A stretch of DNA of 64,000 bases from positions 6,342,643 to 6,406,642 of the forward strand of contig CM057140.1 of assembly GCA_029964075.1 (NCBI GenBank). The letters run 5' to 3'. The DNA is from Patiria pectinifera (lineage: Eukaryota; Echinodermata; Asteroidea; Valvatida; Asterinidae). Positions 1 to 12,915 of this stretch are shown here, one piece after another. Both the position numbers and the translations under genes were made by a program. Within the stretch, counting starts at the first letter, position 1. The number at the start of each line of letters is the position of its first letter. The notes under the pieces were generated by a model. The model had not been told where the DNA came from, searched no databases, and saw nothing but the letters and a program-made list of their open reading frames with translations.

Positions 1-37
1 TGTGTATCGACTTTAAATCTTAATTTCCTTGCCACAT

Positions 38-308
38 AGGCCATCAGCCTCGGTCCAAAATTGTGGCCACTGGTATCAAATGAGGGGAATAATTGTCATA
101 GCGATTTTTTGCAAGGTATACACCTCCGGAGTTGGAAAATATGTGATAGCATTGCAGCGGTGACAGCTTTTTGGGTGTTTTCACCCTTTTTCTCAAAATG
201 TCCATCAAAATGCTTGTTACCACTCTTGGGGCAGTACACCTTGCGCATGCTTATTATAATCATTTATGCTCTGATTTGATACCGTCCAAATCCCCAGGCT
301 GATGGCCT
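38..308. repeat. MITE-like element with inverted ends
   Basis: AGGCCATCAGCCT at 38-50 is the exact reverse complement of AGGCTGATGGCCT at 296-308, and just inside, GGTATCAAAT (72-81) is mirrored by ATTTGATACC (274-283). The 271-bp unit has no coding content. This is the layout of a short non-autonomous DNA transposon, but I see no convincing target-site duplication, so the family is unknown. Confidence 0.5.
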
Positions 309-414
309 AACAGTATTAAGAAATCGGAATTAAATCTACTGCTGTGTCAATCGAGACCATTCATTGCAGGTCTCAAAGCGCTGCATACGTAGTAATTGAC
401 TAACACCGTGACGA

Positions 415-835
415 TAGTCAAGTGGAAATACCCACATTGATTTTTAATCCGATGACAGCATTTATCACAAGAAAATGATGCATTGTTACTAACAAAAGAC
501 CTGGAAATGATTAAACACGGCCCTGCGTTGAAAAGTAAATAGCGCCCTGTACTTTAAATTCGTGTCGCTTGGTATCTTTTGTTCACGTCGCGCCAGGCGA
601 CCGACTATGGACAATGTGCAAATAAGGCTGTTGTTATATGACTTGGTTTTAAAACGGTATATTGAAGATAGGAATACATGGATATCTTTTAAAATTCATT
701 ATTCATGAAGGAATAAACAGCTGCGGTTTTTCTGCTCCGACAGTCACGAGTTGATGGTTGTTTGCTGTGGTACAACTAGTGTTCTTTCGTTTTAGACGGC
801 TCGTGCCCTGTCCAATACACGTATCCTGTCCAATC
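415..835 (+). repeat. Local duplication, copy 1
   Basis: This stretch and 2780-3300 share the same series of blocks in the same order: GTGGAAATACCCACAT, then a block with TGTATGACT followed by a GGTTTTAAA stretch, then AGGAATACATGGATATC, then TGGTACAACTA and the CCCTGTC block. The copies differ by substitutions and indels, so the duplication is old. No open frame is conserved between them. Confidence 0.6.
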
Positions 836-2040
836 AAAAGCCGTGCAAAACCATCACGGCTCTCCCATGGTAACCAAATCCAATTATTGCCTAGATGACG
901 ACCGTTCTTTTATTAGGCAACGCATCACGGCTATGACCCTGCAACCTTAACGGCAGTGTAAAACCTTAACGGCTGTTAAGATTAAGTTATTACTCTTTTA
1001 TTCCCAGATTCATATTTTTTTTTTGAAAAGCGTAATATAGATTTTCTGCATATTTTAGAACTTTTTTTCCATTCAAATTCATGAACCGTTTACTAAAATT
1101 TTGTTTTGACAATTCATAATCTTACATACCCCATGTTAAATGTTGTCTTTGGTCGCTTATTTTCACACTTTATTCAAACAATTTTATACCTTATCCATAC
1201 TTTTTCAATTTCAGTTTCGTCATTTGCAATTGCCGAACGGAAGATAAAATAATCAATTTCATTATTTGCAATCAATGTTATATTAATTTCATTCAAAATC
1301 GTCTAATGAATGTATGCTATCTTTGGTTCATTGCTCAGCGATCGATAGCTGTGTAAAAGTCTTACTCCCGGGCCTACATTGTGCGCTTACACCTTTGGAT
1401 CTTATTGTTAACCCTCTGCATGGATGGATGCACAACTTTTGGACCATTGTTCACGATGATACATGCAGACACAATTGGTGGGTTGTAGTACATACAAACC
1501 ATCTTTGTTACCTCTCCGAGAGAGTTATTTATGAATTAAAAAACAAAAATCAAAAGCTGTCGAGGCGAGCGCCGTGGATGAAGGATGTTTAATATATACA
1601 AACCACATGAAGTTTGGCGAGCAGCTTATTTGTGGAACCACTGTGGCCACTCAGATGAAGACCGCTTATACTAAAAGCGTTACATGGAGTATCTCAGTCA
1701 TAACAGGGTTGTAATTGAAGTATTGATTGGTAAGTTTCTGAAAATCAATTTGTTAACTCAGTTACTTATTACTTCTCTATGGTTGTCAACGAATTGTCAT
1801 TTTTGTTCTATTTTTAAGGGCCATTATTAAAATAATAAAGAAAGGTTTATAAAAAAAGATAAGTAAATGGGTAAAAACTGGATATGAGCATAAAAAATGA
1901 AAAAAGCTTATTTGTAGGAATGTTAAAAAGCAAAGACAAAGAATGAATATTAGTTTTAATTTTAACTTTAAAATTTAAATCATACATAAGTAAACAAATA
2001 CACATTAAAAATAAAGGAAACTAGAAACATAATTAAAATA
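836..2040. other. Non-coding, AT-rich
   Basis: No exon, RNA gene or clear repeat is recognised here. If the LRR gene whose first exon lies at 2365-2558 continues to the left, this would be intron. Confidence 0.4.
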
Positions 2041-2260
2041 AAACTAAAGAAAGGAGAGAGTGTTCATTTAAATGAACATTCTCATGTACAGTTAACTGAA
2101 CATTCCCAAACACAATCGACAGTTTACTGAATAGAGTGACGTCACATAAGAGATTTAATTGAGGCGAACGATCCAGAAGCGGGGAGGGGGAGAACGGGGA
2201 GGCCAAGCGAGGATACCGACCCCGTAGCGCTGCCTCTGTCTGTCTATTGGGGAGTCGGGG

Positions 2261-2303
2261 AGTCAGTCAGTCAGTCAGTCAGTCGGGGAGTCAGTCAGTC
2301 AGT
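2261..2303. repeat. (AGTC)n microsatellite
   Basis: About ten AGTC units are interrupted once by GGGG. The array lies just outside the LRR exon, within its presumed first intron. Confidence 0.85.
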
Positions 2304-2364
2304 AAATTAGATTAGTATAAAAAGAACGATGTAGGTAGTCAACAATAAAACTTGTTTCACTTAC

Positions 2365-2558
2365 AGTACTTTGGTGTCGTTAGGTATCCCCTTCGGTAAC
2401 TCCATCAGACCTCTATCACTGCAGTCTATGCGAGTCCAGTGGTCGCTACACTCACACACCTCACACGCTTCCTTGCTTGCATGAACCGTCAAGATAAGAG
2501 TCGCATAGTGCAACATCGCCAAACCTAAAATGAACTGCATGTACCAAACCCGCTCCAT
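2365..2558 (-). CDS. First exon of a secreted or membrane LRR protein
   Basis: Sixty-four codons plus two bases of the next, on the minus strand. Residues 1-28 form a signal peptide with a hydrophobic core (FILGLAMLHYATLIL). Residues 32-46 carry a cysteine cap C-x2-C-x-C-x8-C, the LRRNT pattern that precedes leucine-rich repeats in Slit-, decorin- and Toll-like proteins; it continues GLMELPKGIPNDT as in family members. The exon ends at a good donor, GTAAGTG. A TATA-like GTATATA lies a few bases before the ATG. The repeats should lie in exons to the left, and none is recognisable in bases 1-2360, so only this exon is in the window. Which LRR family it belongs to cannot be told from the cap. 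Confidence 0.65.
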
Positions 2559-2779
2559 GCCTGTATATACACCGGGTGTTGCACAGACCGTCTGATTTCA
2601 AGTATGGTTGGGTTAAGACTGCAGTGTGCTATCGATAATAAATCTAGATTTATTTTCCTACTTTAAAAAAAACCAGAGTTAAATCAACTCCTGTTTCAAT
2701 TGAAACTCGGAAGTAACAATCTGAGCTCATTCCTTCCAGGTCTATAGAGATATGTACGTAGTTAACTAGCACAAATACC

Positions 2780-3300
2780 ATGTGGAAATACCCACATCTA
2801 TTTTTAATCCCATGACAACATTGTCACGAGACATTGATCTGCAAATGATCAACAGACCTGCAAATGATTAAACGCGGACGTGCGTTGAAAAAATAACAGC
2901 GCCAACTCCTTTGGAGTTGGCGCTGTTAATTGTTAATCTTTTATTTACACTGCGCCAGGCGATCGACTGTACTAGTGGGCGACATGCAAACGAGACTGTT
3001 TGCTTCGCAGGTTAAATGTCGCATTCGATAGTAATTACATATGTCGTCATTGTTTTTTACAATGTGATTGGCTTATAGTGCAATTAATATTTAAATTGTA
3101 TGACTAGGTTTTAAACGTTATATTGAAGGTAGGAATACATGGATATCTTTAAAAATACTTAATGTGGGAATAAACAGCTGCTGAGAGTAGGTCATTCGTG
3201 ACGGTTGTTCTGCTCAGACAGTCGCGTGTTGAACATAGACGTTTGTCGTGGTACAACTATTCTTTCGTATTGGTCGCTTCGTACCCTGTCTAACACACAT
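2780..3300 (+). repeat. Local duplication, copy 2
   Basis: Partner of 415-835, with the same ordered blocks. It contains an extra perfect inverted pair, AACTCCTTTGGAGTT, near 2905-2925. No gene is seen. Confidence 0.6.
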
Positions 3301-3550
3301 GGTCACATGTTTTTCTGCCGATTTCTTAGCCTGATGTGGGCCAGTTCGAATTTTGTGGCTTCCAAATATTCTTCTAGTGTTGCACTACGGGATGATTTTG
3401 GTTGCCATTTTGACAGTGGTTTGAAAGGATGTTTGTTTTTTTAGCGTGTTTTTTTACGCATTAAAACTGCAATTCTTAGTCTTCGATTGAAGGTGTTTAT
3501 GTCACTTACAAGTAATTTCGGGTTTGGTTTAGCAGGAGTAGGTACGAAGT

Positions 3551-4102
3551 TTAAAGGTATAGTCCATCATTTGTAATGTGTCATTTTGTTCGTTTGAAGC
3601 AACAAAAGTGCTAAAAATCTAAACAAGGGTGCTGAACAACCAACATGATGAAGGTTCTGCTCAGCTTCAGCTGTATATTTCGAAAGAAAAAAAAACAACA
3701 TTCTAGGATCTCGATTTCAAATCAAAAGTCACTGAATCTTGTTTTGAATTGGGCCTGAATTCAGCGTCTAAGACACGTTCTCACTGAGCCAATTGCAGCT
3801 ACGCGATGTCACGCACAGATACGACGAATTATTGCAACCACGCGCGCGTGAACGTCGTGTCAACGCTTGCGCGCTTCGTCGAATATAAAAAAAAAATACT
3901 AACGGAAATTTCCAACGGTGCTTCTTAAGACGCACCGTTGGAAAGGCCTTCTATCGTTGATTTCTTCAAAAGACAGCTTGCGAGAAAAAAAAATCCGTAG
4001 GGAGTTTAGTCCCATTACTATCTTTCAACCAAGTATGTTTTTCAACAATAATTACGTCAGTTAGTTTTTGGATATTCGCAAATGATAGACTCTGGTTTTA
4101 AA
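3551..4102 (-). mobile_element. TIR element family A, copy 1 (MITE)
   Basis: The ends are imperfect inverted repeats: TTTAAAGGTATAGTCCATCATTTG at the left against the mirror of a CAAATGATAGACTCTGG block at the right. The interior matches, in opposite orientation, 44691-45195 and 53636-54064. It includes a strong internal palindrome around GTGCTTCTTAAGACGCAC. There is no open frame, so it is probably non-autonomous. Confidence 0.65.
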
Positions 4103-4245
4103 CCTTTTCCTAAAGCAATTATTTCGGTTTGTGATAGTGTTGCTTTGAATAGGTTGGTTATGAAGGATTGACATTGTTGTGCTAGTCAGCGCAAATAATT
4201 GGAGTTGGCTCGTTTGGTTTTCGATTTGCATTTGTTGGAGAAATG

Positions 4246-4835
4246 TATGGAAGTGTTATGGAAGTGTAGATAGGACATGGTTAAAAATAAATCTAATTCG
4301 TACGTACGAATTACTAAACCGTACGTACGAATTACTAATTCGTACGTACGAATTACTAATTCGTACGTACGAATTACTAAATCGTACGTACAAATTACTA
4401 AACCGTACGTACGAATTACTAATTCGTACGTACGAATTAGTAATTCGTACGTACGGTTTAGTAATTCGTACGTACAAATTTGTATTTCGTACGTACGGTT
4501 TAGTAATTCGTACGTACGGTTTAGTAATTCGTACGTACGGTTTAGTAATTCGTACGTACGAATTAGTTTTTTTTTTAACCATGTCCTATCTACACTTCCA
4601 TACTAAACCGCACGTACGTACTACGAATTTAGTAATTCGTACGTACGGTTTAGTAATTCGTACGTACGAATTAGTAATTCGTACGTACGAATTAGTAGTT
4701 CGTACGTACGGTTTAGTAATTCGTACGTACGAATTAGTAATTCGTACGTACGGTTTAGTAATTCGTACGTACGGTTTGGTAATTCGTACGTACGAATTAG
4801 ATTTATTTTTACCATGTCCTATCTACACGTCCATA
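4246..4835. mobile_element. Foldback-like element of 21-bp palindromic repeats
   Basis: The element is bounded by a 6-bp direct repeat GAAATG (4240-4245 and 4836-4841). Its ends are inverted copies of TATGGAAGTGTAGATAGGAC. Between them lie about two dozen 21-bp units built on the 14-bp palindrome TTCGTACGTACGAA. Units run in one orientation on the left and the reverse on the right, and an internal copy of the right terminus lies at about 4577-4602, followed by a second block of right-hand units. The left terminus is itself partly duplicated. This is the architecture of Foldback/Galileo-type transposons. The long open frames here on both strands (RTYELL-type repeats) are products of the stop-free repeat, not genes. 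Confidence 0.75.
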
Positions 4836-4841
4836 GAAATG

Positions 4842-7224
4842 GTTAGATTTCAGTTGACTTAGTGATCTCTTAGTTTCTTTGTTGAGTTTTCTTCTTTGCA
4901 TGGTAGTTGTAGGGTTTGTGGTTTGATTATAACGGATAAGGTAGGCTGGGTTGTATTCCAATTTATTTATTATAATAAGTATATAATAAAAGCAGAATGA
5001 TGGATATATCTCTTTTTAGAAGGTGTGGTGGTCCTGACAAGGACCATTTGGTTTTGTAGTTAGAGATCGGCTAGTATTGTCGCTTTCTTTTGATGCCTCT
5101 TGTTAGTTGATGGGGTCTTGTGAAAAAGCTCAAGAGTTGTTGAGCGGTGAGATGATCTTGACCCTGGAAGTCTTGAGCAAGCTGTTCCTGGGCTGAGCGT
5201 CTGGCGTTGGTCTGTTAAGCTAGACGCGCGTGAACCAGAATACGCGGCACATTTCGTTACCTGATTACAAGGAATGGTACTTGACGCCACAATCATCATG
5301 CTCATAATTATCGTGTGTGCCTTAAAGGTAACGTTCGATAGAAAGTGTAACCAGCAAAGAAATGGATCACCAGATCACCTCAAAGAAAATAAAGTTGGGA
5401 GAGCAAACAAAATAATAACTTCGCACTGGTTCAGGATGATTAGGTCGCGAAATGCTTAAATAAGCAAGGACAAAAAAAACGTAATTCTTTCCGATATGCT
5501 CAAAACAAAGTATTTTATTGATCAAAGACAACTAAAAAAAAAAGAACATGTAACTTAACCAAGACGAAAATCAATTGAAGTGTAGTGAATAAAAATCAAC
5601 GAACAGAATTATCAACAGAATGTTAGCGATACTAACAAAAAAACTTTGAGTCAGCAAAAACCTTGAACCACACCCCCCCCCCCCCAAAAAAAACCCTAGT
5701 AAGAACCAACACGGCACTAAAAGCAAATCACTTCCTTATACAATTAAACCATCCTGTAAATCAATAAAATAACAAAAAATAACACTATTAAGAAAGAGTT
5801 AACAAAAGAATATAAATGCAAAAAAACTTTATACGCTTTAACTGATAGCTACACTAAAAAGAATACTGGTTAAAAACAAGATAACAAAATTCTAATAACA
5901 CAAGCAGGCCTTCATGAAGCATGTGGCAAGTGTTACTTATCTACCAGGCACTGCTAAACAACCCAACTTTCTTGTGAATATCTAATAAGCTACACATGGC
6001 CATCCTCAAGGTCAGACTGTAAACAATGGCAAGTCCAGCCACCCAGGCTGCAAGATGTTAGAGTAGCCACTAGCCACTTCACAGTTAAAGTACACACCAA
6101 AAGTACTTGTATAAACAATACAATCAAACTCACACATCAGTTGGCAATAATGAAAGGACTAAAGTCTAAGTCTAAAATCTATTAGCACACTAGCCAAAGA
6201 GTAACATGAAACATCCTGTGTCCAGGGCAAGATCTCCCTCAGGCAATTTGACATAACTTCCAATTAGACTGGTCTAGTCTCTTCATACATCAATGACTTA
6301 CTCCACTTCACCATATATTTGTCTAACTAAATACAATCAAGCCCATGTATCAACTTAAGTTTACGATATTTGACTGAAACAAGTCTATTCATTATCTCTG
6401 GCAAAGCTGTAGGAAAACCACATGTTCTCCTAAAATAAAACCGGGCTACTAATCCTAACCTTGCATGGTGAAATGGTAAAGAAATTAAAACATCGCTCTT
6501 CTAAAAAACTGTAGCACAAAAAGTCACAAGATAATCGAGGAAAAAAATCAAGGATACATTCAAAGTTCCAAATTTAATTATCAATGAATTCTTCAGAGTA
6601 AATCAAAAGAACTAATTTCTCGGAGTCACCAAAACTCTTTGGAAATGAAACCTCACTTCTCCAGCGTGTTATGAATAACTTATACAATTATAATCCTAAG
6701 AAAAATATACAAAACATATCCTAAAATGAAAAAAAAACCGCCTGTAGTCGAGAGTAGTCTAAGGCAGTGGTCTAAAAGCAAAGTCATCACCAGCAGTATA
6801 AATGTGAGTCTAACAAACTAATTATAAGAAAGAACAACTTAAATATTACTGTCACTGATTTTTTAGCAAAAACAACCAAATAAACTTAGAAAAACTCACC
6901 AAAGTGGTCCAGCAGACTGGCCCATCTAGGCAGGTTGGACTAGGGAAATTTTGGCGTGCTCCCTCTTCACTGCCTTTCTGCTGAATGGAGGGTCTATATC
7001 TTCAGGGGCACAGAGCACACTAGGATGGGGACATTCCTTTGTCTTATATAACACTAGGGGGAACTACTCTTATCTACTCAGGAGTCAATGTTGTTACTTG
7101 GGAACCACTGGGGAAACCATACAGGGGTGTACTTTGCTTTAAAAATAAGTTAACCAGTGGGAGCTATACTATTGAAGTGCAATTAAGTAAAAAAAAAACT
7201 AACTAAGTGAATTTCTCCTCCTTA
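4842..7224. other. Non-coding, AT-rich, repeat debris
   Basis: Bases 5221-5350 are a partial copy of host repeat B (see 32110-33000), starting GTGAACCAGAATACGCGG. A C-run lies at about 5672-5686. The rest is AT-rich with scattered homopolymers, and no exon or RNA gene is recognised. Confidence 0.45.
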
Positions 7225-7790
7225 CAATAGCACTTATTTAATTTCCGAAAATTGTAATGGGAACAATGTCATCGAAAAAGTAGAAAACGAACGTCCACGT
7301 CAACATATACTTTTGTCTAAATACCATAAGAGGTAATTTGGGGGTAAAGAGCAATTTTGTGGGGCGCCTGTCTTTGTTGACATTGGGCTGAAGATTTGAT
7401 GCTTGAAATACGTATATCCACGATACCTAATCCCCGGCAATATCAGTTGTAAAGAAACAGTGTTCCAAAAACTGTTCTCCCTAGCTGAAAGGTATGTGGG
7501 CATTGTATGGTTTTGCAGTGACCAAAAACTTTAGGTATAATGACATAGGTAAACAATGTAAAACCTGATTTCGTTTTTAAATCTGGCCGAATGTGCGCCT
7601 TTAACGTATCCTTACAAGCAAGTAGACTGATGCTGACTATTTCTTACGTCGATCAATGTACAATCACTCGGTTAGTGAATGAAATTAACACGCTCTTGCA
7701 GCATCCGTGGTACAATACGGTGAGAAGGCTACGTTCAGTATCAGACAGCAAGACTATGCGTCATATTTGGCGTCACTTCGTTGCTAGGTT
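7225..7790 (+). repeat. Host repeat B, partial copy
   Basis: It matches 30373-31050 and 32390-32940 block by block, for example TCGAAAAAGTAGAAAACGAA, GTCTTTGTTGACAT, CAGTTGTAAAGAAACAG and AAGCAAGTAGA. It begins near GAAAATTGTAATGGGA, the same place where the Polinton interrupts another copy. Short open frames inside are not conserved. Confidence 0.6.
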
Positions 7791-8400
7791 GCGTTACCAC
7801 ACTTCTTAAGTATCTTTGTTAGCACCGGTTCAGTTATTAGCAGTCAGGCCGATAAGCATGATGCCCATTTCAGTTATTGATTGTCTGTAATAGAAGTAAC
7901 CCAATTTTAAGGATGCGTAATAATCTGCCATGAGAACAACAAATCTATAGAGACCAACAGCTTTCACGGTAAACTGAGGTTAACAATATTAAACATAAGA
8001 CAAAAATTCTGCTGATGTAAAGTTAAACTTAATAACAAAAGAGTAAACCTCGACCTTGATTTTTTTTACTAAAATCTTGCCATACTGCAATAATTTCTAT
8101 CACATCTATTTAAACATTGTTTTGTTCTTTCCATTGTTTATGGTTTCAAATATTGATTTCCCCCCCCCCCCCCTATTGGACGAGGGTGTGCCATGCAAAA
8201 GTACAAAGCCCATATTTAAAGATTACCTTTTGAGTAATTTGTTCCCAAACATTAATTTTTGGTTGTTAACTTGTCCAAAATTATGCACTAACGTCTCGAT
8301 CGTAGGTCAGGCAGCCTCCACGCCTAAAAATAAACATGACGACATTGATTGCCCTTTTTCAAAGCACGGCTTTGTTTCCGAATTCGCTTTTTATCACGTA
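7780..8400 (+). repeat. Host repeat D, copy 1
   Basis: This is the first of three direct copies (others at 8870-9790 and 10600-11840). They share CGTTGCTAGG, CACTTCTTAAGTAT, CATTTCAGTTATTGATTGTCT and an AATAGAAGTAACCC block. No gene is conserved between copies. Confidence 0.6.
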
Positions 8401-8869
8401 TAGCTTTATAATGTTGAGATAAAAGTCAAAAACATTGCCTGCTTCATAGTACAGTTTGATATTTCTGTAAGAAACATTGACGAAGGTCTCTAACTTAAAT
8501 GTTAGAGACCCAAATATCATCTTAGCGAGATAGAGACAAGGCCGAGTTTTGGTAAATCCCGGTAACCGTCGACAGATTCAGATCCTCAGCAAAGCTCGCC
8601 CCTCGTACAATCCTAGTACATAATTGATATACACAATTGTCATTGAATTGTAAGTTTCTTGATGCAATTTATGAATATCAATTATCAACTTAGTTTATAC
8701 ATGTTTATACAAAGGAAGCATTCCTCCCGTTTTAGTCACGTGCCGTATATATATTGTGTATAGATACTAGCGGCTACCTGACCTACGATTCATCAGAAAT
8801 AGTCAGATATTTTGGTCTAAGAGCCAGTCTAATGGTCTCCGCGCGTTAGTGGAATGATCCAAATCCAGT

Positions 8870-9790
8870 CTTGGCCCCAGACTATAGTATTGATCAGTCT
8901 TGCAAGAAGACTACCAGTTGTATATATCGCGCATTCGCCAAAAAAGGGAAATGACGGACTTCGTTGCTAGGCTGCATTACCACACTTCTTAAGTATCTTT
9001 GTTCACACTGGTGCAGTTATTGGCAATCAGGCCCTTATTTAGCAATATGCCCATTTCAGTTATTGATTGTCTACAATAGAAGTAAACCATATTTTTTTCA
9101 AGGATGGGACCGGTAATAATCTGCCACGAGGCCACCGAATCTGAAGACCAAAGGCTTTGACCGTAAACTGAGGCATACAAAAATACAACGCCTATATTTA
9201 AAGACTACTTTTTGAGCAATTTTCCCACACATTAATTTTTGGTGATTAACTTGTTCAAAATTATGTATTTCTGTGTACATGTATAAGTCCACGTATGTGG
9301 GACTTAGGCTTACATTACACTTTTGAATTAACGAAAAGAAAAATGACATAAAATTAACGAAATTTGAATTGGAACTTTGTCACTGAAATTTGAATAAGGC
9401 AATAAGTGGTCATAACACCACCAAACTGGCATATAGGCCTCCAGGTAGGTCAACTGAATGACAATCTGCTAATACAGATACATTTCCCTGTTTTCTACTA
9501 TAGTCTATATCCACGCTCTTTCTGTTGGTCCCTTTAGCTATAGTCCTCTTTGCGCCTGATTGATTGATTTAATGACTCATTGACTGTTGAACAACAAATC
9601 TGTTTTGCAAAAAAAAGTGGGGATTACCAATGAGCACTTAGCAAAATACACTTTAAACTATCAACTACATGTACATATTTAACCGCCAAAATATTATGAT
9701 TATGGGTTATTTATTTTTCAAACAATCCAATATGCACAACATTTTCTTACACATTTTTCAGTGTGGAGTTTTCCTTTTTGACATACATTA
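8870..9790 (+). repeat. Host repeat D, copy 2
   Basis: It shares the D blocks and also a downstream stretch (TATCCACGCT, TTTGCGCCTGATTGATTGA) with copy 3 at 10600-11840. The duplicated unit is therefore about 1 kb or longer. Confidence 0.65.
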
Positions 9791-10599
9791 TATGAATTCA
9801 TTTTTCGATTGTTAAAAAAAATATCTTGTGTACTAAGTATGATTTTGTTAGCTTAAAAAACAACACGTTTCCATGCAGATTTTGAGTAATACTACCGTTT
9901 TCAACCCACAAAATATATGTACTGTACTTAGTGCGTGAAGGCAGTGAACTCGCGTTGCGCGAACAAACGTTTTGCCCCAACGTCGTTTCCAGGGCTTACT
10001 TTATTTTCAACCTCGTTTCTAATAGTAAGCCCTATGATAGGAACTTGCGTCCTGTATCCTGATTCGATAGCGCAATTAGTAGGGAATGGATTTTTGTAGT
10101 GTACTTGGTGTTGTTATTTCCAACGTGTATTACGTGTTTTCACGTTCATTGTAATTATTGAGTCCACACCTCAAAAAATAGTGTTTTCCTTTCCAATTTG
10201 CTCATAATGAAATGTGATACTGCATATTTGATGGATAAGATTGTAACATCTTAACTTAAAAAAAAAATCTTGTTTTGCGGTAACTCAAGCCGCCACGAAT
10301 TGATTTTGTTCTTTTACACTGACACAACAAACCAAAACAAACGCGGGTGTAGAGCACAGGTAGGAACCAGACTCTTCCTATGCATGCGTAGGCCTACACC
10401 AGGTTGAGAGAGCAGATAGTGGTGGGAGCGTACTGCTCGACACCCTGGGAACGAAGTTGGTTTTTGCCCATACTTTTCCGAATCATTGTTCAACGTGCAG
10501 ACTGGCGGTCTTTACGTTTATGTCTGTAGAAAATTCAGCTTCGTAATAGCGTCCTTTACCACCAATACCTCGTGCCTGTACTCGCCGATTGTCTGTGCG
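9791..10599. other. Non-coding spacer with repeat E blocks
   Basis: Two blocks, about 9945-10085 and 10360-10450, match 55790-55920 and 55975-56045 respectively (shared GGGAGCG-ACTGCTCGACACC and TTGC-TCCTG-ATCCTGAT). They keep the same order and spacing class, which suggests one dispersed repeat with a variable middle. No gene is seen. Confidence 0.45.
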
Positions 10600-11840
10600 C
10601 ATTGGAATGATCAAAATCTAGTCTTGGCCCCAGACTATACTGTTGATCAGTCTTTTAAAAAGACTACCAGTTGTGTATATCGCGCACCCGCAAAGAGGGG
10701 AAATGACGGACTTCGTTGCTAGGCTGCATTACCGCACTTCTTAAGTATTTCTGTCCACACCTGTGCAGTTATTAGCAATCAGGCCCTTATTAAGCATGAT
10801 GCCAATTTCAGTTACTGATTGTCTGCAATAGAAGTAACCCATTTTGTTTTCAAGGATGAGAAGTAATATGCCATGTGGCCAACAGATATATAAAGACCAA
10901 AGGAAAGGCTTCGACTGTAAACTGAGGTTTGCAATATCGTTAGACGATATTTTAGGACAGAACATCTGATTTTTTTCTGGTTATTTAGAATGAAACCTTA
11001 TACCAAAAAAGTCATCATTGATGTGGCGGTTTTATTTTACTAAGACCATGACGGTTTTTTCGTAAACTAAGATTTTGCTGGACTGAAATGATTTCCATCA
11101 CATCTATTTTTTCCATTGTCTTTTTGAGGGTTTTAAATATTGATTGTCAACCTCCATTTGTGACGAGGGTGTGGCATGCAACAAACAATGCCCAATCTAA
11201 AGATTACCTTTTGAGCAATTTGTTCCCGCACACTACGTTTTGGTATTTAACTTGTTCAAAATTATGCATTTCTGTGTATAAAAATACGTTTATGAGACGT
11301 AGGCTTACATGACAATTCGCCATTACTTAAAATGTTGTCTATACAAAATAGCGAAATTTGAATCCGAATTTTGTCAATAAAATGTGAATAAGGCAATAAC
11401 TATTCATGACACGACCAAGCTGGCTTATAGGCCTATATGGAGGTCAACTGAATGACAATCCGCTTATACAGACACATTTCACTGTTGTATACTTTAGTCG
11501 ATATCCACGCTTATTTGTTGGTCCATATAGTCTTCTTTGCGCCTGATTGATTGACTGGCTGACTGACTGTCACTTGTGAATTAGACTTGCATTAGCACCT
11601 TTGCCCAAAAGTAATGCAACTTCAACCAGTGCTATGACGTCGCACTATTGTTAGAAAAGGTGGATTCCTTTCCACGAATCTGTTTGCAAAAATAAGGTTG
11701 GATTTTGAGCTACCGATCTACACTTTGCAAAACACACACTTTGTTAAACACGGAAATATTATGATTATGGGTGAGATTTTTTTAAACATGTTAATATTGA
11801 CATCATTCCTTCAGACATTTTTCAGTATGAAGTTTTCCTT
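10600..11840 (+). repeat. Host repeat D, copy 3
   Basis: The longest copy of repeat D. It begins with the CTAGTCTTGGCCCCAGACTAT block, which also occurs at about 8860, and runs through the CGCCTGATTGATTGACTG block. Divergence between copies is moderate. Confidence 0.65.
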
Positions 11841-12915
11841 TTTGGCATGTTTCTTTCTTTCGTTTCACGCGACATTTAGGCTTTTTACTGCGATACTGAA
11901 AATGGAAAACCTTGAGTTCTATTATTCTTTTTTTTTTTCATAGAATATTTAAAACATTAAGTATTAGATTTGATTTCAGCGCCCAATTTATGGATACAGT
12001 GGTTAAAGCATGTACACTCACACACGGACGGTTAAGTCCAGATAAGTGACACAGCAGAAAACACAGAGAGAATGTCCTGCTCTATGAATTTTCTCTGATC
12101 TTTAATTTGGCTTATTAGTTTTGGTAAAAATGAAATTCTCAATTCAGACTCAATTTGATGTTAATTAATTTTAATGACAAAGGTGATATATTACATCTTT
12201 TTGTGCCTTGCATGTCACATCAGATTCCCATGGCCAGTATTCCAATTCCCAGTGTTGCATTTTGTGCTGATTGACAGGATGATATCAATTCATATCCGAA
12301 ACTTTGGAGACTTGTATACTGCATATAAGGAGCTTAGTGCAAATGTCTACAGGCAGAGATTCATCGGAGCATTATCTATGACGTTTTCGCTATCATATTC
12401 TTCTAGTACAAACTCGTCATGTACTTCTAATTACTTCTCTGGTTCAAAACAACTCATCATTCTCACCAATTCGTGTTTCACGTCAACAGTTTGTGATATA
12501 CGAAACTGACATGAAACGCACCGGAATGCAAATTCTCTTTATCAAGAGCCAATAAAACAATTCCGATTGTTTTTTCAACTTGAGTAAACTTGAACAACTA
12601 AATAACCCACGGTTTTTCATTTCGTCAGTATTATACTTCGTAGCACGATTGTGTAAGATCCCCAAGTACGTCCCTTTAAAATCAACAATCATGCTACGAG
12701 GAATGCTTGCATTTTCATCTTGACTCAACGCAATGGTTTAAGTTTTAAAAAAGGAAGGGGCTGATTGAAAGGAAGGCAATGTATCTTTGGGTTTGATTGT
12801 TGATTTTTTTCGAGGTCGAACGTTTAACATCTACAAATGTTTTATTTAAATCGACAAGCTAACATGGTGTCAATCGGGCCGCACCATGTTAGAATTTAAA
12901 GTAAGTAAACGGGTG
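11841..12915. other. Non-coding, AT-rich
   Basis: Open frames here are short, on both strands, and lack exon signals or family resemblance. From about 12920 rightwards the sequence is the 3' flank of the lectin gene, because it is conserved in the partial copy at 35739-35940. Confidence 0.4.

Noticed and set aside
4179-4862. Overlapping open frames of 64-227 codons on both strands reading RTYELL/SYVRIT repeats
   Set aside because: They are translations of a stop-free 21-bp palindromic DNA repeat inside a foldback element; open in several frames on both strands, without codon preference.
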